A program made the position numbers and the translations under genes. Shown in pieces: positions 53,300 through 62,574 of a stretch of 64,000 bases of DNA. Numbering within the stretch: position 1 is the first letter of the stretch; each line of letters begins with the position of its first letter. This DNA comes from Kribbella sp. VKM Ac-2568 (lineage in GTDB: Bacteria; Actinomycetota; Actinomycetes; Propionibacteriales; Kribbellaceae). The stretch covers positions 248,001-312,000 of the forward strand of contig NZ_SLVF01000010.1 in the NCBI RefSeq assembly GCF_004345365.1, given 5' to 3'. Below the pieces are notes generated by a model. It saw only the letters and a program-made list of their open reading frames with translations, had not been told where the DNA came from and searched no databases.

Positions 53300-56269
53300 T
53301 CAGTCGACGCGCTGGCTGCCCAGCCGCTCGGCAAGTGCTGCCGCTTCCACCCGACTCGACGTACCGGTCTTTCGCAGGATGTTGGAGACATGGACGCTGA
53401 CAGTCGTGTAGCTGATGACGAGTGCCTTCGCGATCTCACCGTTCGATCGTCCGGCCACCAGGAAGGCCAGGATCTCCCGTTCGCGCGGGGTGAGGCCGCC
53501 TAGCGCTGTCGGACCTTCAGGCATACTCGGCATCGAGACGGGTTCACGAAGCGAGACGCGGGCCATCCGTGCGAGCGACTCGACCTCCTCCTGCAACGGC
53601 TGCGCGCCGAGCTCGACAGCAGTCAGGTGAGCCTGCCGCAACAGATCACTCACAGCTGATCCGCGAGATCCGGCAGCCAGCATGGCCTCCGCCCGGCGCA
53701 GGCGCGAGACCGCTTCCTCCCAAGGCACACCAGCCGTATGACAAGCCTCGATCGCATGCCGCCACAGGTCCGCCTGACCCGTCTGGCCCCTGCAGCGCGC
53801 CACCTCGGCATCGAACAGTGCCTTGAACATCGCCACATCCACGGCATCCGGCCGCTCCGCCGTGAACGATTCCGCTGGCCACTTGGCGATCAGGTCGTCA
53901 AGCGTGGCGACCGCCTGTGCGACACCGTCCGCATCGCCGGCGTCTCGGGCGGCCCGGGCGGTCTCCGCGGCGGCGTGCGCGAATTCCACGAGGATGTCCT
54001 CGCTGTAGTGGGGTCTCGCTGCGTTCGGCACGACGATCCGGCGTTTGAGCCACCGCAGCGCCTTCTGCGGTTCACCGGACGCCAGGAAGACTTCTGCGCC
54101 GGCGAGGGTCAGGTCTCCGCGGAGTCCGGCGAAGTCCTCGGAGATCAGGTTCAGAGCCCGGTCCAGGTGCAGCTTGGCCTCTGCAATGCGCCCGGACCGG
54201 GCGGCCAGCTGTGCCGCCGTTAGTCGAACCGATGCTCCTGCGATGCCTCCGCAGCGCGCTGCCAGCGCCGTCCGAAGCAGCTCGCGACAATCGTTCCAAC
54301 GCCCCTGCCACAGGAGCCCTTCCGCGGCGTGTGAGGCGAGGAAATACGCCCACTCCGACCCCGCCGCGAGCACCTCTTGGAACGCCTCTTGAGCCACCGC
54401 AGTGGCCTCGTTGACCCGGCCGAGATGTTTCAAGCACCTGACCTGCCAGATCGCTGCCTCCTCCAGCCAGTCCGTGGAACCGCACGACCGAGCAAGCCGC
54501 ACGGCCTCTTCCGTGTCCGCCAGTGGGTTCGACGCGACGTCGTGAAGATGTACGAAAGCGCGCGTGCTGAGGGCGGCTGCCAGCGCCAGTTCCGACCCGG
54601 ATCTCCGTGCGGCCTGCACGGCTTCCTCTGCGTGTGCCGCCGCGCTGTCGTACGACTTGTCCCAGCGCTCGGCAAAGGCCAACCCCGCCAACGCCAAGGC
54701 ACGCTCGGGGTTGTCGGGGTAGGCCTGGGTCAGCTGAACCGCCTCGACGAGCTCGTCGACACCCGCCTTCATGGGCGCCGAGCCGCGATATGTCGCCTCG
54801 CACCACGCGAGCAACAAGGTGCTGGTCAGGAGCGGCTCGGAATCCCGGTCGACCACGCCCAACGCCTCTCTCACCAAGTTGACAGCAGAGTCGAGTCGGC
54901 CGGCTCGTCCGCAGACGCGGCTCGCCCGGCGGAGCAAATCGACATGTCCAACTCGTGAGCCTCGGACGTCCGGCGAGATCTGGTCCCACAACGAGCAGGC
55001 ACGCTCCAGGTGGATGGCCTCCTCGGATGTGGCACACAGCTCGGCTGCGTGGCCCGCAGCGGTAAGCGACCACCGGTAGGAATCGTCGACTCTCCCGGCG
55101 TGATGGTTGTGGACTGCCAGGTCGGCCGCCACGCGACCGTCTTGCCCACCCGGCATGCCCTCGAGCACGCGCACGTAGGTCGCGTGCACCTTTACCCTCT
55201 CGCCGGGTGGCATGCCGTCGTACAGGACCTCGGCGAGAAGCGGGTGGCGGAACCAGGGCCGGCCGTCACCGTCGGGTCGTACGACGCCGTGGTCCTGGGC
55301 CTCGGTCAGGCAGCCGGAGAGTAAGCCGGGTTCGACGCCGTGTTCGGCGGCCACGCCGGCAAGCACCGCGAGGTCGGTCGGGCGGCCGCCGACCGCGAGT
55401 ACCCGGGTCGCCTGGCGCGCGGCCGCGGACAGACCGTGCCAGCTGGCCAGCAGCGCGTCGCGGAGCGCCGCGGGTGCAGTGGCCTGGAGTCTTGGCTCGT
55501 CCCCGGACAGGCCACCGACCAGGAGTTCGGTGAGGTAGGGGTTACCGGCCGAGCGCTCGTAGATCTGGGCTGCGAGGTCGATGTCCAGAGCACGGCCGAG
55601 CATGTCCTGGATCTGGGTCTCGGTTGCTGCCAGGTCGAGTCGGTCCAGGTGGATCTCGCTGAACAGCGGCATCCGGCGCATGTCGGCGAGCCAGCCGTGC
55701 AGCGGATGGCCCTCGCCACGGTGCTCCTCGCGACACGTCGCCAGCAGCGCCAGGTGCTGGTCGCGGAACCCGGTGATCAGATAGGCCAGAACGTCCAGCG
55801 AAGTGCGGTCCGCCCACTGCAGATCGTCGATCACCACCACGGTCGGACGCCGGTCGGCGATGCGGTTGACCACCAGGTCGATCAACGGCAGCAGCCGTCC
55901 CGGTTCGCCCGGCGAGGCGTCGCCGAGTGCGGGCAGCACCGTGCCCAGCTCGTCGGCCCCGGCCAGAACCTCGGCGCGCTCCTGAGCGTCCGCCTGTGCC
56001 AGCCAGGACTGGAGCGCACCGGTCACCGGCGCGAACGGAACGGACGCCTCACCGAAGTGCACGCAGGTTCCCCACAGCACCTGGATCTCGGCACCGAAAG
56101 CGTCGCAGACTTCCCGGACCAGTCGTGTCTTCCCTGCGCCTGCCTCGCCGTGCACCATCACTGCACACGGGCGACCACCCGCGGTCGCCTTCAAGGCATC
56201 CGCGAGAAGTCGCTCCTCGACCCCTCGGCCAACGAGCCGAGGACTCGGCCGTGCTTGCACTGCCCCCAT
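53300..56269 (-). CDS. LuxR-family (LAL/MalT-type) ATP-binding transcriptional regulator
   Basis: The ~989-residue protein has an N-terminal AAA-type ATPase: Walker A VHGEAGAGKTRLVREV, Walker B VVVIDDLQWADRTSLDVLAY and sensor LLATCREEHRGEGHPLHGWL. A long TPR-like helical region follows (residues ~380-880), then a LuxR HTH at the end (LTPREREILAFLVAGRSNGE, then VISYTTVSVHVSNILRKTGT). Such LAL regulators activate transcription in response to small ligands bound by the TPR region. ATG 56269 was chosen; TTG 56416 is possible. No obvious target operon is adjacent; the fragment of a DNA ligase lies upstream. Confidence 0.93.
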   Translation of the reverse strand: MGAVQARPSPRLVGRGVEERLLADALKATAGGRPCAVMVHGEAGAGKTRLVREVCDAFGAEIQVLWGTCVHFGEASVPFAPVTGALQSWLAQADAQERAEVLAGADELGTVLPALGDASPGEPGRLLPLIDLVVNRIADRRPTVVVIDDLQWADRTSLDVLAYLITGFRDQHLALLATCREEHRGEGHPLHGWLADMRRMPLFSEIHLDRLDLAATETQIQDMLGRALDIDLAAQIYERSAGNPYLTELLVGGLSGDEPRLQATAPAALRDALLASWHGLSAAARQATRVLAVGGRPTDLAVLAGVAAEHGVEPGLLSGCLTEAQDHGVVRPDGDGRPWFRHPLLAEVLYDGMPPGERVKVHATYVRVLEGMPGGQDGRVAADLAVHNHHAGRVDDSYRWSLTAAGHAAELCATSEEAIHLERACSLWDQISPDVRGSRVGHVDLLRRASRVCGRAGRLDSAVNLVREALGVVDRDSEPLLTSTLLLAWCEATYRGSAPMKAGVDELVEAVQLTQAYPDNPERALALAGLAFAERWDKSYDSAAAHAEEAVQAARRSGSELALAAALSTRAFVHLHDVASNPLADTEEAVRLARSCGSTDWLEEAAIWQVRCLKHLGRVNEATAVAQEAFQEVLAAGSEWAYFLASHAAEGLLWQGRWNDCRELLRTALAARCGGIAGASVRLTAAQLAARSGRIAEAKLHLDRALNLISEDFAGLRGDLTLAGAEVFLASGEPQKALRWLKRRIVVPNAARPHYSEDILVEFAHAAAETARAARDAGDADGVAQAVATLDDLIAKWPAESFTAERPDAVDVAMFKALFDAEVARCRGQTGQADLWRHAIEACHTAGVPWEEAVSRLRRAEAMLAAGSRGSAVSDLLRQAHLTAVELGAQPLQEEVESLARMARVSLREPVSMPSMPEGPTALGGLTPREREILAFLVAGRSNGEIAKALVISYTTVSVHVSNILRKTGTSSRVEAAALAERLGSQRVD

Positions 56270-56420
56270 CCACTCAGTGTCCACCTGCCGGTCCGGCTCG
56301 GATAGGCCATCCAAACTCGACGACCGCGACGGGGCGCCCAGCCAGACGGGTACGACCAACGCCGGAATGCCATTGCCACCGACAACGCCAAGTGGCGCGC
56401 AGAAGAGTTCAGTCAACTAG

Positions 56421-56918
56421 TCGGGCCAGCATCATCCACCGCGGAGAACAGGCACGGATCTGGTCGCGGCAACGCAAAGACCTCACTGGTCGCTTCCCCG
56501 ACATCGCCGCCGCAGCCGCGCGGCAACTGCCGGACGGCTGCGTGCTAGACGGCCAACTCGTCATCCTCGGCGCGGACGGCCGGCTCAGCTTCGACGCCCT
56601 GCAGCGGCGCCTCGTCACCTCACCGGCCAAAGAGCGCAACCTGGTCACCACCGTGCCGGCCTCCTACGTCGCGTTCGACTTACTGGCGATCGGCGGCGTC
56701 GACCTACGCACCCAGCGGTGGACGGTTCACCGGCGGCGTCTTGAGCAGTTGACCGCAGTTTGGACGCTACCGCTACAGGTCTCGCAGGTAACAGCTGACC
56801 TCGAGGACGCCAAGGAGTGGTTCGACGTACTCCCAGCGGCGCTGGGCGTCGAGGGCCTGGTAGTGAAGGGCACAAGCTCCCGGTACGTCGGGGGCCGGCG
56901 CGAGTGGCTGAAGGTGAA
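56421..56918 (+). pseudogene. ligC: ATP-dependent DNA ligase, adenylation-domain fragment
   Basis: RASIIHRGEQARIWSRQRKD, CVLDGQLVILGADGRLSF, ASYVAFDLLAIGGVDLR and EGLVVKGTSSRYVGGRREWL are the motif-bearing strands of the nucleotidyltransferase domain of LigC/LigD-type ligases (motifs III, IIIa, IV and V). The first ~40 residues, including the catalytic Lys of motif I, are missing. The reading stops at WLKV, exactly where a 1,976-bp insertion begins. The OB-fold half continues at 58895. Neither part can be active. Confidence 0.88.
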
Positions 56919-58894
56919 TTCTGTTGGGGTGGACAGTGTTCGCGCGGCTCCGCGAGAACACGTCGTCCGAGGTCAAGGGCGGTCTGGCTGTTGCGGTGCG
57001 CGACAGGTGTCGTGGACGTGTGGTGGTGGGCTGACGGCAGAGCCTGGTCTAGGCCTCGTGGGGCCTGGTGGAGTTGAAGCTCGCCTTCGATCGGCGACCA
57101 GGATGCTCCGCCGCGACAGTTCGCCCGGGCTGCTGGCTGGTCTCCTGAGTAAACGCGGTGGCAGTCCCGAGCGGTGCCGTAGGCGGCGGCGAAAAGCGGT
57201 GGCCGAGGAAGCCCACCACCACGCTCTCGATCGCCGCCGGCGGTCTCGACGCCGTCGAGGCCTTGGGCGCAATGGCGACCGGGGACGGAGCCGGGGAGGG
57301 GAGGCCGCGGCCGAGTTCGCCGCGCGACGCTCACGAGTTGGCGCGCCGGTGCGCGGCACGCCTCACCGTCGCCCGGGCCGCGGAACGGCTCGGCGCCACC
57401 CAGGCCTGGACGAGCCCATTGTCGAGCTATATCGACGGGTCGTGTGGGTGATCACGATGTGCAGGACCATGTCACGGGACGGGAATGGCCCTGTGCGTCT
57501 GCGCTGATGCCCGCGGCGGTGTTGTTGTTGGTGGCCACCGTGGCAGACGTGGAGAAGGGGTAGCCGGCGGCGAGCGCGGGGAGCGGTTGCTCGTGGTCAC
57601 CGACCCAGATCACCGCACCGAGGTCGGCGTCGAACCCCACCACCGTTCCGTGGTCGTTCACCGCGTTGGGCTGGGTCCCCGGCAGGGCACGTGGCCCGGT
57701 CGGTGCCCACACGACCGCGCTCCCCAGGTCCTCGGATCCGCCGGTCAGTACGGCAGAACCGACGATGTAGGGACCTGCGGCGGCGCGTGCGACCGAGTTG
57801 GTGCCGGGCACGGGGCCGGGCAGCGTCGTCAGCCCTTCGCGGACCGTGCCCGCGATGGCCTGCTGCCTGAACTCTTCGCCGGCCGTCTCGGTCCACCCCA
57901 CGACGGCGCCCTGCTGCGTGACGTCGGTGAGGTAGGCCGAGCCTGCCATCACGCCGAGATCCTGGATCGACTGCGGGGAGTTCGCGGACCAGGCGACGGC
58001 GTGGCTGGTCTCCCCGCCTGCCGCGTAGCCGACGATCAGGCCGGCGTCGTTGATCGCCGTCGGCACGGCGAAGCCGCCGCCAGGCAGCAACGGGAGGTCG
58101 ATGACCTGGCCACCGCGCCAGAGGACTCCGTGTGTCGGGGTGTCCACATCTTGGGTGGCGCCGACCACGTCGCCGTGGCTGTTCACGTCCTGCGCGACCG
58201 CGCCCACGCCGCCCGGAGCGGCGAGCACGGTCACATCGCCGTCGTGCCACACCAACGGGCGCGTCCTGCCGTCCACATCGACGCCGTAGCCGGCAAACGA
58301 GTCGTGGCGGTCGCTGTTGTACACGTACCCGGCGCTCCACCCGGCCGGTAGCGGGAGCTCGTTGATCACCCAGGTACAGCCGACCGTCCCATCCAGGGTG
58401 CTTAGCTGCTCCGCCGCCGCGGCCGGAGGCGGCATCTGCATCACCGTCGCCGCGATAACCGCAACGAGACCGGCAAGCTGCGGCAAGCATCGAAAGCGGC
58501 GCACTGAACACACCATTTGTCCCCACCTTTTCAACGACGGATGCGCCACTATAGAGGCCGGAACGGCTCAGATGCGGAAATGCGTGACCTGCCCTGGTGG
58601 CCGCACCGGAGGCGGCGGGCGTTAACGGGGCCCGACTTGTGTGAGCGGCAACGAGAGTCGAAACGACGTCTATCCAGGTGTGCTCACCAGCCGCGGTCCT
58701 GCGCCACGTGTACGGACGGCGATAACGACCGTTCCCGCGCACCGCCGCCGCCCACCGGTTTCGCACGGCTTATGTCCCGGCGCGTCCAACCTAGGCATCC
58801 CACCAGCGGCCAGGTCCGCATCTCCATGTGGGTGTCGCGCACAGACTGCCGACCAGCCGCAATGCGACAGTCCGCGACACCTCTAGGGCCCCAA
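56919..58894. mobile_element. 1,976-bp insertion inside the DNA ligase gene, flanked by TGAA
   Basis: TGAA occurs at 56915-56918 and again at 58895-58898. Removing the insert with one TGAA restores an in-frame ligase reading (WLKV joined to KSQ). The insert holds one clear gene, the HAF-repeat protein, and no recognised transposase. TTGGGG (56924-56929) and CCCCAA (58889-58894) face each other near the ends, but true terminal inverted repeats are not clear. The 4-bp duplication could be a target site duplication. Confidence 0.65.
57452..58516 (-). CDS. Secreted HAF-repeat beta-propeller-like protein
   Basis: The 354-residue protein has a signal peptide (LPQLAGLVAVIAATVMQMPP, cleavage near AAA-AE) and a series of ~50-residue HAF-type repeats: SFAGYGVDVDGRTRPLVWHD, NSHGDVVGATQDVDTPTHGV, NDAGLIVGYAAGGETSHAVA and NDHGTVVGFDADLGAVIW. 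Such repeats form extracellular beta-propeller-like folds of unknown ligand. ATG 58516 is preceded by AAGGTGGGG. The gene is the only clear cargo of the insertion in the ligase gene. Confidence 0.85.
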   Translation of the reverse strand: MVCSVRRFRCLPQLAGLVAVIAATVMQMPPPAAAAEQLSTLDGTVGCTWVINELPLPAGWSAGYVYNSDRHDSFAGYGVDVDGRTRPLVWHDGDVTVLAAPGGVGAVAQDVNSHGDVVGATQDVDTPTHGVLWRGGQVIDLPLLPGGGFAVPTAINDAGLIVGYAAGGETSHAVAWSANSPQSIQDLGVMAGSAYLTDVTQQGAVVGWTETAGEEFRQQAIAGTVREGLTTLPGPVPGTNSVARAAAGPYIVGSAVLTGGSEDLGSAVVWAPTGPRALPGTQPNAVNDHGTVVGFDADLGAVIWVGDHEQPLPALAAGYPFSTSATVATNNNTAAGISADAQGHSRPVTWSCTS

Positions 58895-59295
58895 TGAAAA
58901 GTCAAGCACCGCGAAACCGTGGACGCGTCGGCGGCGTTCTCGGCCCGCTTCGTCACCCGGAGGTTGTGATCGCCGGCTGCTACACAGACGATGGCGAGCT
59001 CGTCATCGTCGGCCGCACGGTAGTGCTCACGGCGGCGCAGTCGGCCGAGCTCGGTGCTGTACTGAAACCGGCGCGTCACGGCCATCCGTGGCCGGACGGG
59101 ATCAGCTCGCAGCGGTGGGGCGGCCGCGATGCGCGCAAGCCGCTCACCAAGGTGGAACCGCTGGTCGTGATCGACGTGCTGGCCGATGCCGCGATGCAGG
59201 CTGGGCAATGGCGGCATGGGCTGCGATACGCCCGGCACCGTCCAGATCTGACTCCTGACGACGTGCCGACCCTCGCAGCACCCGCTGCCACATGA
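58895..59295 (+). pseudogene. ligC: ATP-dependent DNA ligase, OB-fold C-terminal fragment
   Basis: GGVLGPLRHPEVVIAGCYTD, GELVIVGRTVVL, WPDGISSQRWGGRDARKPLT and WRHGLRYARHRPDLTPDDVP match the C-terminal OB domain of actinobacterial ATP-dependent DNA ligases (LigC type, ~310-360 residues). It resumes where the fragment at 56421 stopped: joined across the TGAA copies the frame reads WLKV-KSQAPRNRG. An ATG at 58894 could start a separate peptide, but an OB domain alone has no ligase activity. Confidence 0.85.
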
Positions 59296-59370
59296 CTGGA
59301 CGCGCTCATTGACCGGACCCGGCGTAGCGCGGACGGTATTCCTATATACCGGCCAAAGGGGGTGGGCGGC

Positions 59371-59964
59371 GTGACTGAGCCGGATTCGGGTGCGTCCAGT
59401 CCTGTCAGCGCGGATAGCAGGGAGGACAAGCTGCGGAAGGACCTGGGCATCGAGTACTACGCCATCCTCGACGTGGTCACCGACTACGACCGGCGGCTGG
59501 TGACCGTGAAGGGCTGGTCGGTCACCCTCTCACTGGCCCTCCTGGGGCTGGGCTTCGAGAAGTCGCACTACGCGCTGTTCGGGCTGGCGGCATTCAGCGC
59601 AGCTGCGTTCTGGATGATCGACGCGCTGAACAAGGAGTTCCAGATGGCCTACTACTCGCGGATGCGGGACATCGAGGTGGCCGCCTACTACCTCAACAAG
59701 GTGCCGATGCCGGAGTTCGGGGAGATGTCGGCGCCGCGCATCGACTGGTACTGGAGCTACAAGGGTCACCGGGGTGCCGACGATCCCCGGTACGACAAGA
59801 AGTACGTCGGCCGCCACCCGATCCGCACCCCTTCGACTGGCGGCACCGCCAGCCGTGGCGGCGGACGGCGCCCGAAATCCGCAACCTGCTCCGTCGGCCG
59901 CGCAGGATCCTGTCACAGCGCCGGCCGCCGAGAGAGGACCCGTCCGCGCGGCCACAGAAGGTAA
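59371..59964 (+). CDS. Membrane protein with two helices, C-terminus frameshifted
   Basis: After KLRKDLGIEYYAILDVVTDY the protein has two membrane helices (WSVTLSLALLGLGF and ALFGLAAFSAAAFWMIDALN) and a charged helix (YYSRMRDIEVAAYYLNKVPM), a hairpin layout vaguely like SLATT-type proteins. From ~59833 the frame becomes Arg/Ser/Gly-rich. Another frame continues sensibly (PFDWRHRQPWRRTAPEIRNL, then a third helix HVIVVVVGLVLFVAALAGLP) to a stop at 60069. So a one-base shift probably cut off the natural C-terminus. GTG 59371 is chosen, ~10 bases after AAAGGGGG. Family not identified. Confidence 0.65.
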   Translation: MTEPDSGASSPVSADSREDKLRKDLGIEYYAILDVVTDYDRRLVTVKGWSVTLSLALLGLGFEKSHYALFGLAAFSAAAFWMIDALNKEFQMAYYSRMRDIEVAAYYLNKVPMPEFGEMSAPRIDWYWSYKGHRGADDPRYDKKYVGRHPIRTPSTGGTASRGGGRRPKSATCSVGRAGSCHSAGRRERTRPRGHRR

Positions 59965-60129
59965 TGTGGCAGGTCGCTCTGCCGCATGTGATTGTTGTCG
60001 TCGTCGGCCTGGTCCTGTTCGTCGCCGCCCTCGCCGGCCTACCGGTGATACACGAACATCGTCCCTAGCTTGTGATCCCGACCCGACGAGTGAGCTGAGG
60101 TGTCGCCGCGTCGTGGCAGCCTGGGCTGC

Positions 60130-60798
60130 ATGTGTGGACGCTACGCATCAGCAGCCAGCCGGGCGAACCTGCTCGAGCAGTTCGTGGTCGACGAGCAGAA
60201 CGCGGACGAGCTCCGCGGGCCCGACTACAACGTCGCGCCGACGAAGCAGGCGCCGGTCGTCATCGCGCGGGCGCTGAAAGACGCTCCGGACGATGAGGAT
60301 CCAGTTCGGCAGCTTCGCAGCTTCCGGTGAGGGCTGGTCCCGTTCTGGGCGAAGGACCTGAGGATCGGGTCGAGGCTGGTCAACGCTCGCGCGGAGACGG
60401 TTCACGACAAGCCGTCGTTCCGGGCGGCGTTCAAGTCCCGGCGGGCACTGATCCCGGTCGACGCGTTCTATGAGTGGCTGGAGACCGAGCAGATCAGCGA
60501 GAGCAGCGGCAAGCCGCTGAAGCAGCCGTTCGCGCTGCGCCCAGCCGGCGGGGAGAGCCTGGCGCTCGCCGGTCTCTACGAGTTCTGGCGGGACAAGTCC
60601 AAGCCCGACGACGACCCGGACGCGTGGGTGCCGACGTACACGATCATCGCCATCACCGCGACCGATGAGGTCGGCCGGATCCACGATCGGATGCCGATGG
60701 CGATCGCCAAGGCGCACTGGGACGACTGGCTGGACCCCCGCAATCAGGCCACCGACGACCTGCTGGCGCTGATGGCGCCACCGCTGGATGGGAGCTGA
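60130..60798 (+). pseudogene. SRAP peptidase (YedK/HMCES type) with one nonsense codon
   Basis: The 222-codon frame starts MCGRYASAASRANLLEQF, with the Cys2 that forms the thiazolidine link to abasic sites. NARAET, FYEW (catalytic Glu) and RIHDRMPMA (His) follow, so all active-site residues are encoded. The only defect is TGA at 60328-60330, in place of the conserved Trp of FRWGLVPFWAK. Without it the gene would be full length. SRAP proteins shield abasic sites in single-stranded DNA. A second SRAP remnant lies at 63029. Confidence 0.9.
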
Positions 60799-60837
60799 AG
60801 GTCCTAGTGGAACACCGGCCACTTCCATCAGGCCGTC

Positions 60838-61176
60838 ATGCAGGCCGCGATCCGCGTCAACGCAGAGACACAGGCCAAGTTGGGCCGGATGGACGTGTCC
60901 GAGACGGAACTCTTCAATCAGGCGTTCACGTTGGACTCGCCGAAGAGAGGAGCGGCTCGGCTCCGGCTGGCGGATGACGACGGCAACAAGACCTACCAGA
61001 ACCTCCGCCGCGGCGCACTGGCGTTCGCGGAGGGCCTCTACACCGCGATCCGAAACCCCGGCATGCACACACCGCAACCGAGCGGCGGAGGAGAGGAGCA
61101 ACTCGCTCTTGAGCAGCTAGCGGCGTTCAGCTTGCTGGCTCGGTGGGTCGACCAAGCAATTGTCGACGAGCTCTGA
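60838..61176 (+). CDS. TIGR02391-family protein, C-terminal part
   Basis: QAAIRVNAETQAKLGRMDVS, ELFNQAFTLDSPKRGAARLR, RGALAFAEGLYTAIRNPGMH and EEQLALEQLAAFSLLARWVD match the C-terminal conserved region of TIGR02391 (Ymh) proteins, often ~250 residues and found in phage-like and defence contexts. Similarity extends upstream of the ATG as WNTGHFHQAVM, but a TAG and the end of the SRAP gene cut it off near 60806. So it is 5'-truncated and perhaps non-functional. HEPN-like relatives exist; function here unknown. Confidence 0.7.
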   Translation: MQAAIRVNAETQAKLGRMDVSETELFNQAFTLDSPKRGAARLRLADDDGNKTYQNLRRGALAFAEGLYTAIRNPGMHTPQPSGGGEEQLALEQLAAFSLLARWVDQAIVDEL

Positions 61177-61331
61177 CTATGGGAACGCGTCAATGACGTC
61201 GCACTCCCTCTGAGCGGACGACGTCGCCTCCGGTCAACTGCAGGCTGCGGGGTTGTGTCGATCCGCATCCTCGCCGCGGTAGTGCACCATGCTGTGCACT
61301 GCCGGCACGCTAACAAAGAGAGAGGCGACCA

Positions 61332-61664
61332 GTGGCCCAGAGAGTGGAAATCCTGCTCACAGACGACCTCGACGGCCGCGATCTCCCTGCCGGCAAGGGA
61401 GAGACCGTGACCTTCGCGCTCCACGGCAGCTCCTACGAGATCGACCTCGGCACCAAGAACGCCGCAGCACTCCGCAAGGCGCTGGCTGTCTACATCGAAG
61501 CGGCGCGGCCGATCCGGAACAGGCGAGCCAAGAAGGTCACCCGCTCGACTATCGGCGCTGATGCTCGCACCGTGAAGGCGTGGGCTCGCGCCAACGGCTA
61601 CGAGGTCAACGACCGCGGACGAGTCCCGGCCGACATCAGGAATGCCTTCGAGGCTGCCAACTAG
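61332..61664 (+). CDS. lsr2: Lsr2 nucleoid-associated protein
   Basis: The 110-residue protein has the Lsr2 N-terminal dimerisation domain (VEILLTDDLDGRDLPAGKGE, VTFALHGSSYEIDLGTKNAA, LRKALAVYIEAAR) and the C-terminal DNA-binding domain (VKAWARANGYEVNDRGRVPA, DIRNAFEAAN). The usual RGR hook of the AT-hook-like site is present in NDRGRVP. It bridges DNA and silences AT-rich or acquired genes, the actinobacterial counterpart of H-NS. The GTG start has a purine-rich AGAGAGAGG upstream. Here it sits inside the decayed accessory region, possibly an additional copy. Confidence 0.95.
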   Translation: MAQRVEILLTDDLDGRDLPAGKGETVTFALHGSSYEIDLGTKNAAALRKALAVYIEAARPIRNRRAKKVTRSTIGADARTVKAWARANGYEVNDRGRVPADIRNAFEAAN

Positions 61665-61831
61665 ATTTCACCCTCGCGGACTGCCGGATTCGCGTGGTAC
61701 AGGCCGGAGCGGATGGCGCTCAGCTCGCCCTGGCCGCGCCGCAGCAGTTCGTGGTAGGCCGCAACCGCGCGCTGCGGGTCGCCTAAGCAGGAGACGAGGG
61801 CCTCGTTGTCGGTCCTGACGAATCCAAGCAT
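61661..61831 (-). CDS. Short HEAT-repeat-like protein or fragment
   Basis: The 56-residue frame MLGFVRTDNEALVSCLGDPQ, RAVAAYHELLRRGQGELSAI, RSGLYHANPAVREGEI resembles the first helices of small actinobacterial HEAT-repeat proteins (LRxGLxHxxxxVR). Full proteins have ~70-80 residues and continue with more helices. The stop overlaps the lsr2 stop tail-to-tail. Could be complete or truncated; role unknown. Confidence 0.5.
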   Translation of the reverse strand: MLGFVRTDNEALVSCLGDPQRAVAAYHELLRRGQGELSAIRSGLYHANPAVREGEI

Positions 61832-62010
61832 GACCTCAGTCTCGAGCCACACCAGGAAGCCCGGCAAAGGGATTCCCCATACGCCGAGGGAAGCGCACAC
61901 CGACAGGCGCGTGACTGATCGTCCGCGCCTACTCAGCGATGACGCGATGCTCGACGCGTGGTTCGGGATCCTTACCGATCCTGCCCGCTGACCGCTGCTG
62001 ATCCGACGAT

Positions 62011-62574
62011 TCAGGGCTCGTTCGTTGCCTCGGACAGCAACTCGATTCGTCGATGAAGGCGCTTGGGCCAGTACCACAGGCCCCACAACCAGACGAGGGC
62101 GAACAGGATGTTCGAGCTATGCCAGGCCGAGGTCGTCACGACTTGGCCCACGCCGGAGATCAACAGGAGCACGCCCAGGGCAACGGTCAGTTTGTGTACG
62201 CGGCGGAAGCGGTGCAGCTGCTCGGCGGCGAGGCGTAGAGCCGCCGCCCGGGTTTCTGGATCGGCCGGGATCGGGCCGCGATCGACCGCGCGTCGGGCTG
62301 CCTTCGACTTGTCCGCCGGCAGGTCGCCGATGGCCGCGCGCACCATACGTCGCCGCATGTCGATCGCGAAAGCCACTGGGAGGCCGAATGCCACCGCGCC
62401 GATGAGTCCTCCGACAGCAGCGGCGGTCCAACCCTCCGGCCCGGCGATTTTGAGGGTGACCGCAATCGCGATCCCGAAGGGGAGGCCGGTAGCCAAGGCG
62501 AGGGCCCACCTCGGAAGGTTGGCCAGGTAGCTGCGCACCTGCGCATCATCTCCCATCACCACGACATCGCGCAT
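62011..62574 (-). CDS. Four-helix integral membrane protein
   Basis: The 187-residue protein has helices at LPRWALALATGLPFGIAIAV, WTAAAVGGLIGAVAFGLPVA, HKLTVALGVLLLISGVGQVV and SNILFALVWLWGLWYWPKRL, with a ~60-residue cytoplasmic loop rich in Arg/Ala/Asp (RRRMVRAAIGDLPADKSKAA). It is intact and isolated. No family is recognised. The DNA upstream to 63028 has no supported gene. Confidence 0.7.
   Translation of the reverse strand: MRDVVVMGDDAQVRSYLANLPRWALALATGLPFGIAIAVTLKIAGPEGWTAAAVGGLIGAVAFGLPVAFAIDMRRRMVRAAIGDLPADKSKAARRAVDRGPIPADPETRAAALRLAAEQLHRFRRVHKLTVALGVLLLISGVGQVVTTSAWHSSNILFALVWLWGLWYWPKRLHRRIELLSEATNEP

Noticed and set aside
53300-56416. Start of the LuxR-type regulator at 56416
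   Set aside because: The first 49 residues are not typical of the family and the TTG has no ribosome-binding site; kept only as an alternative.
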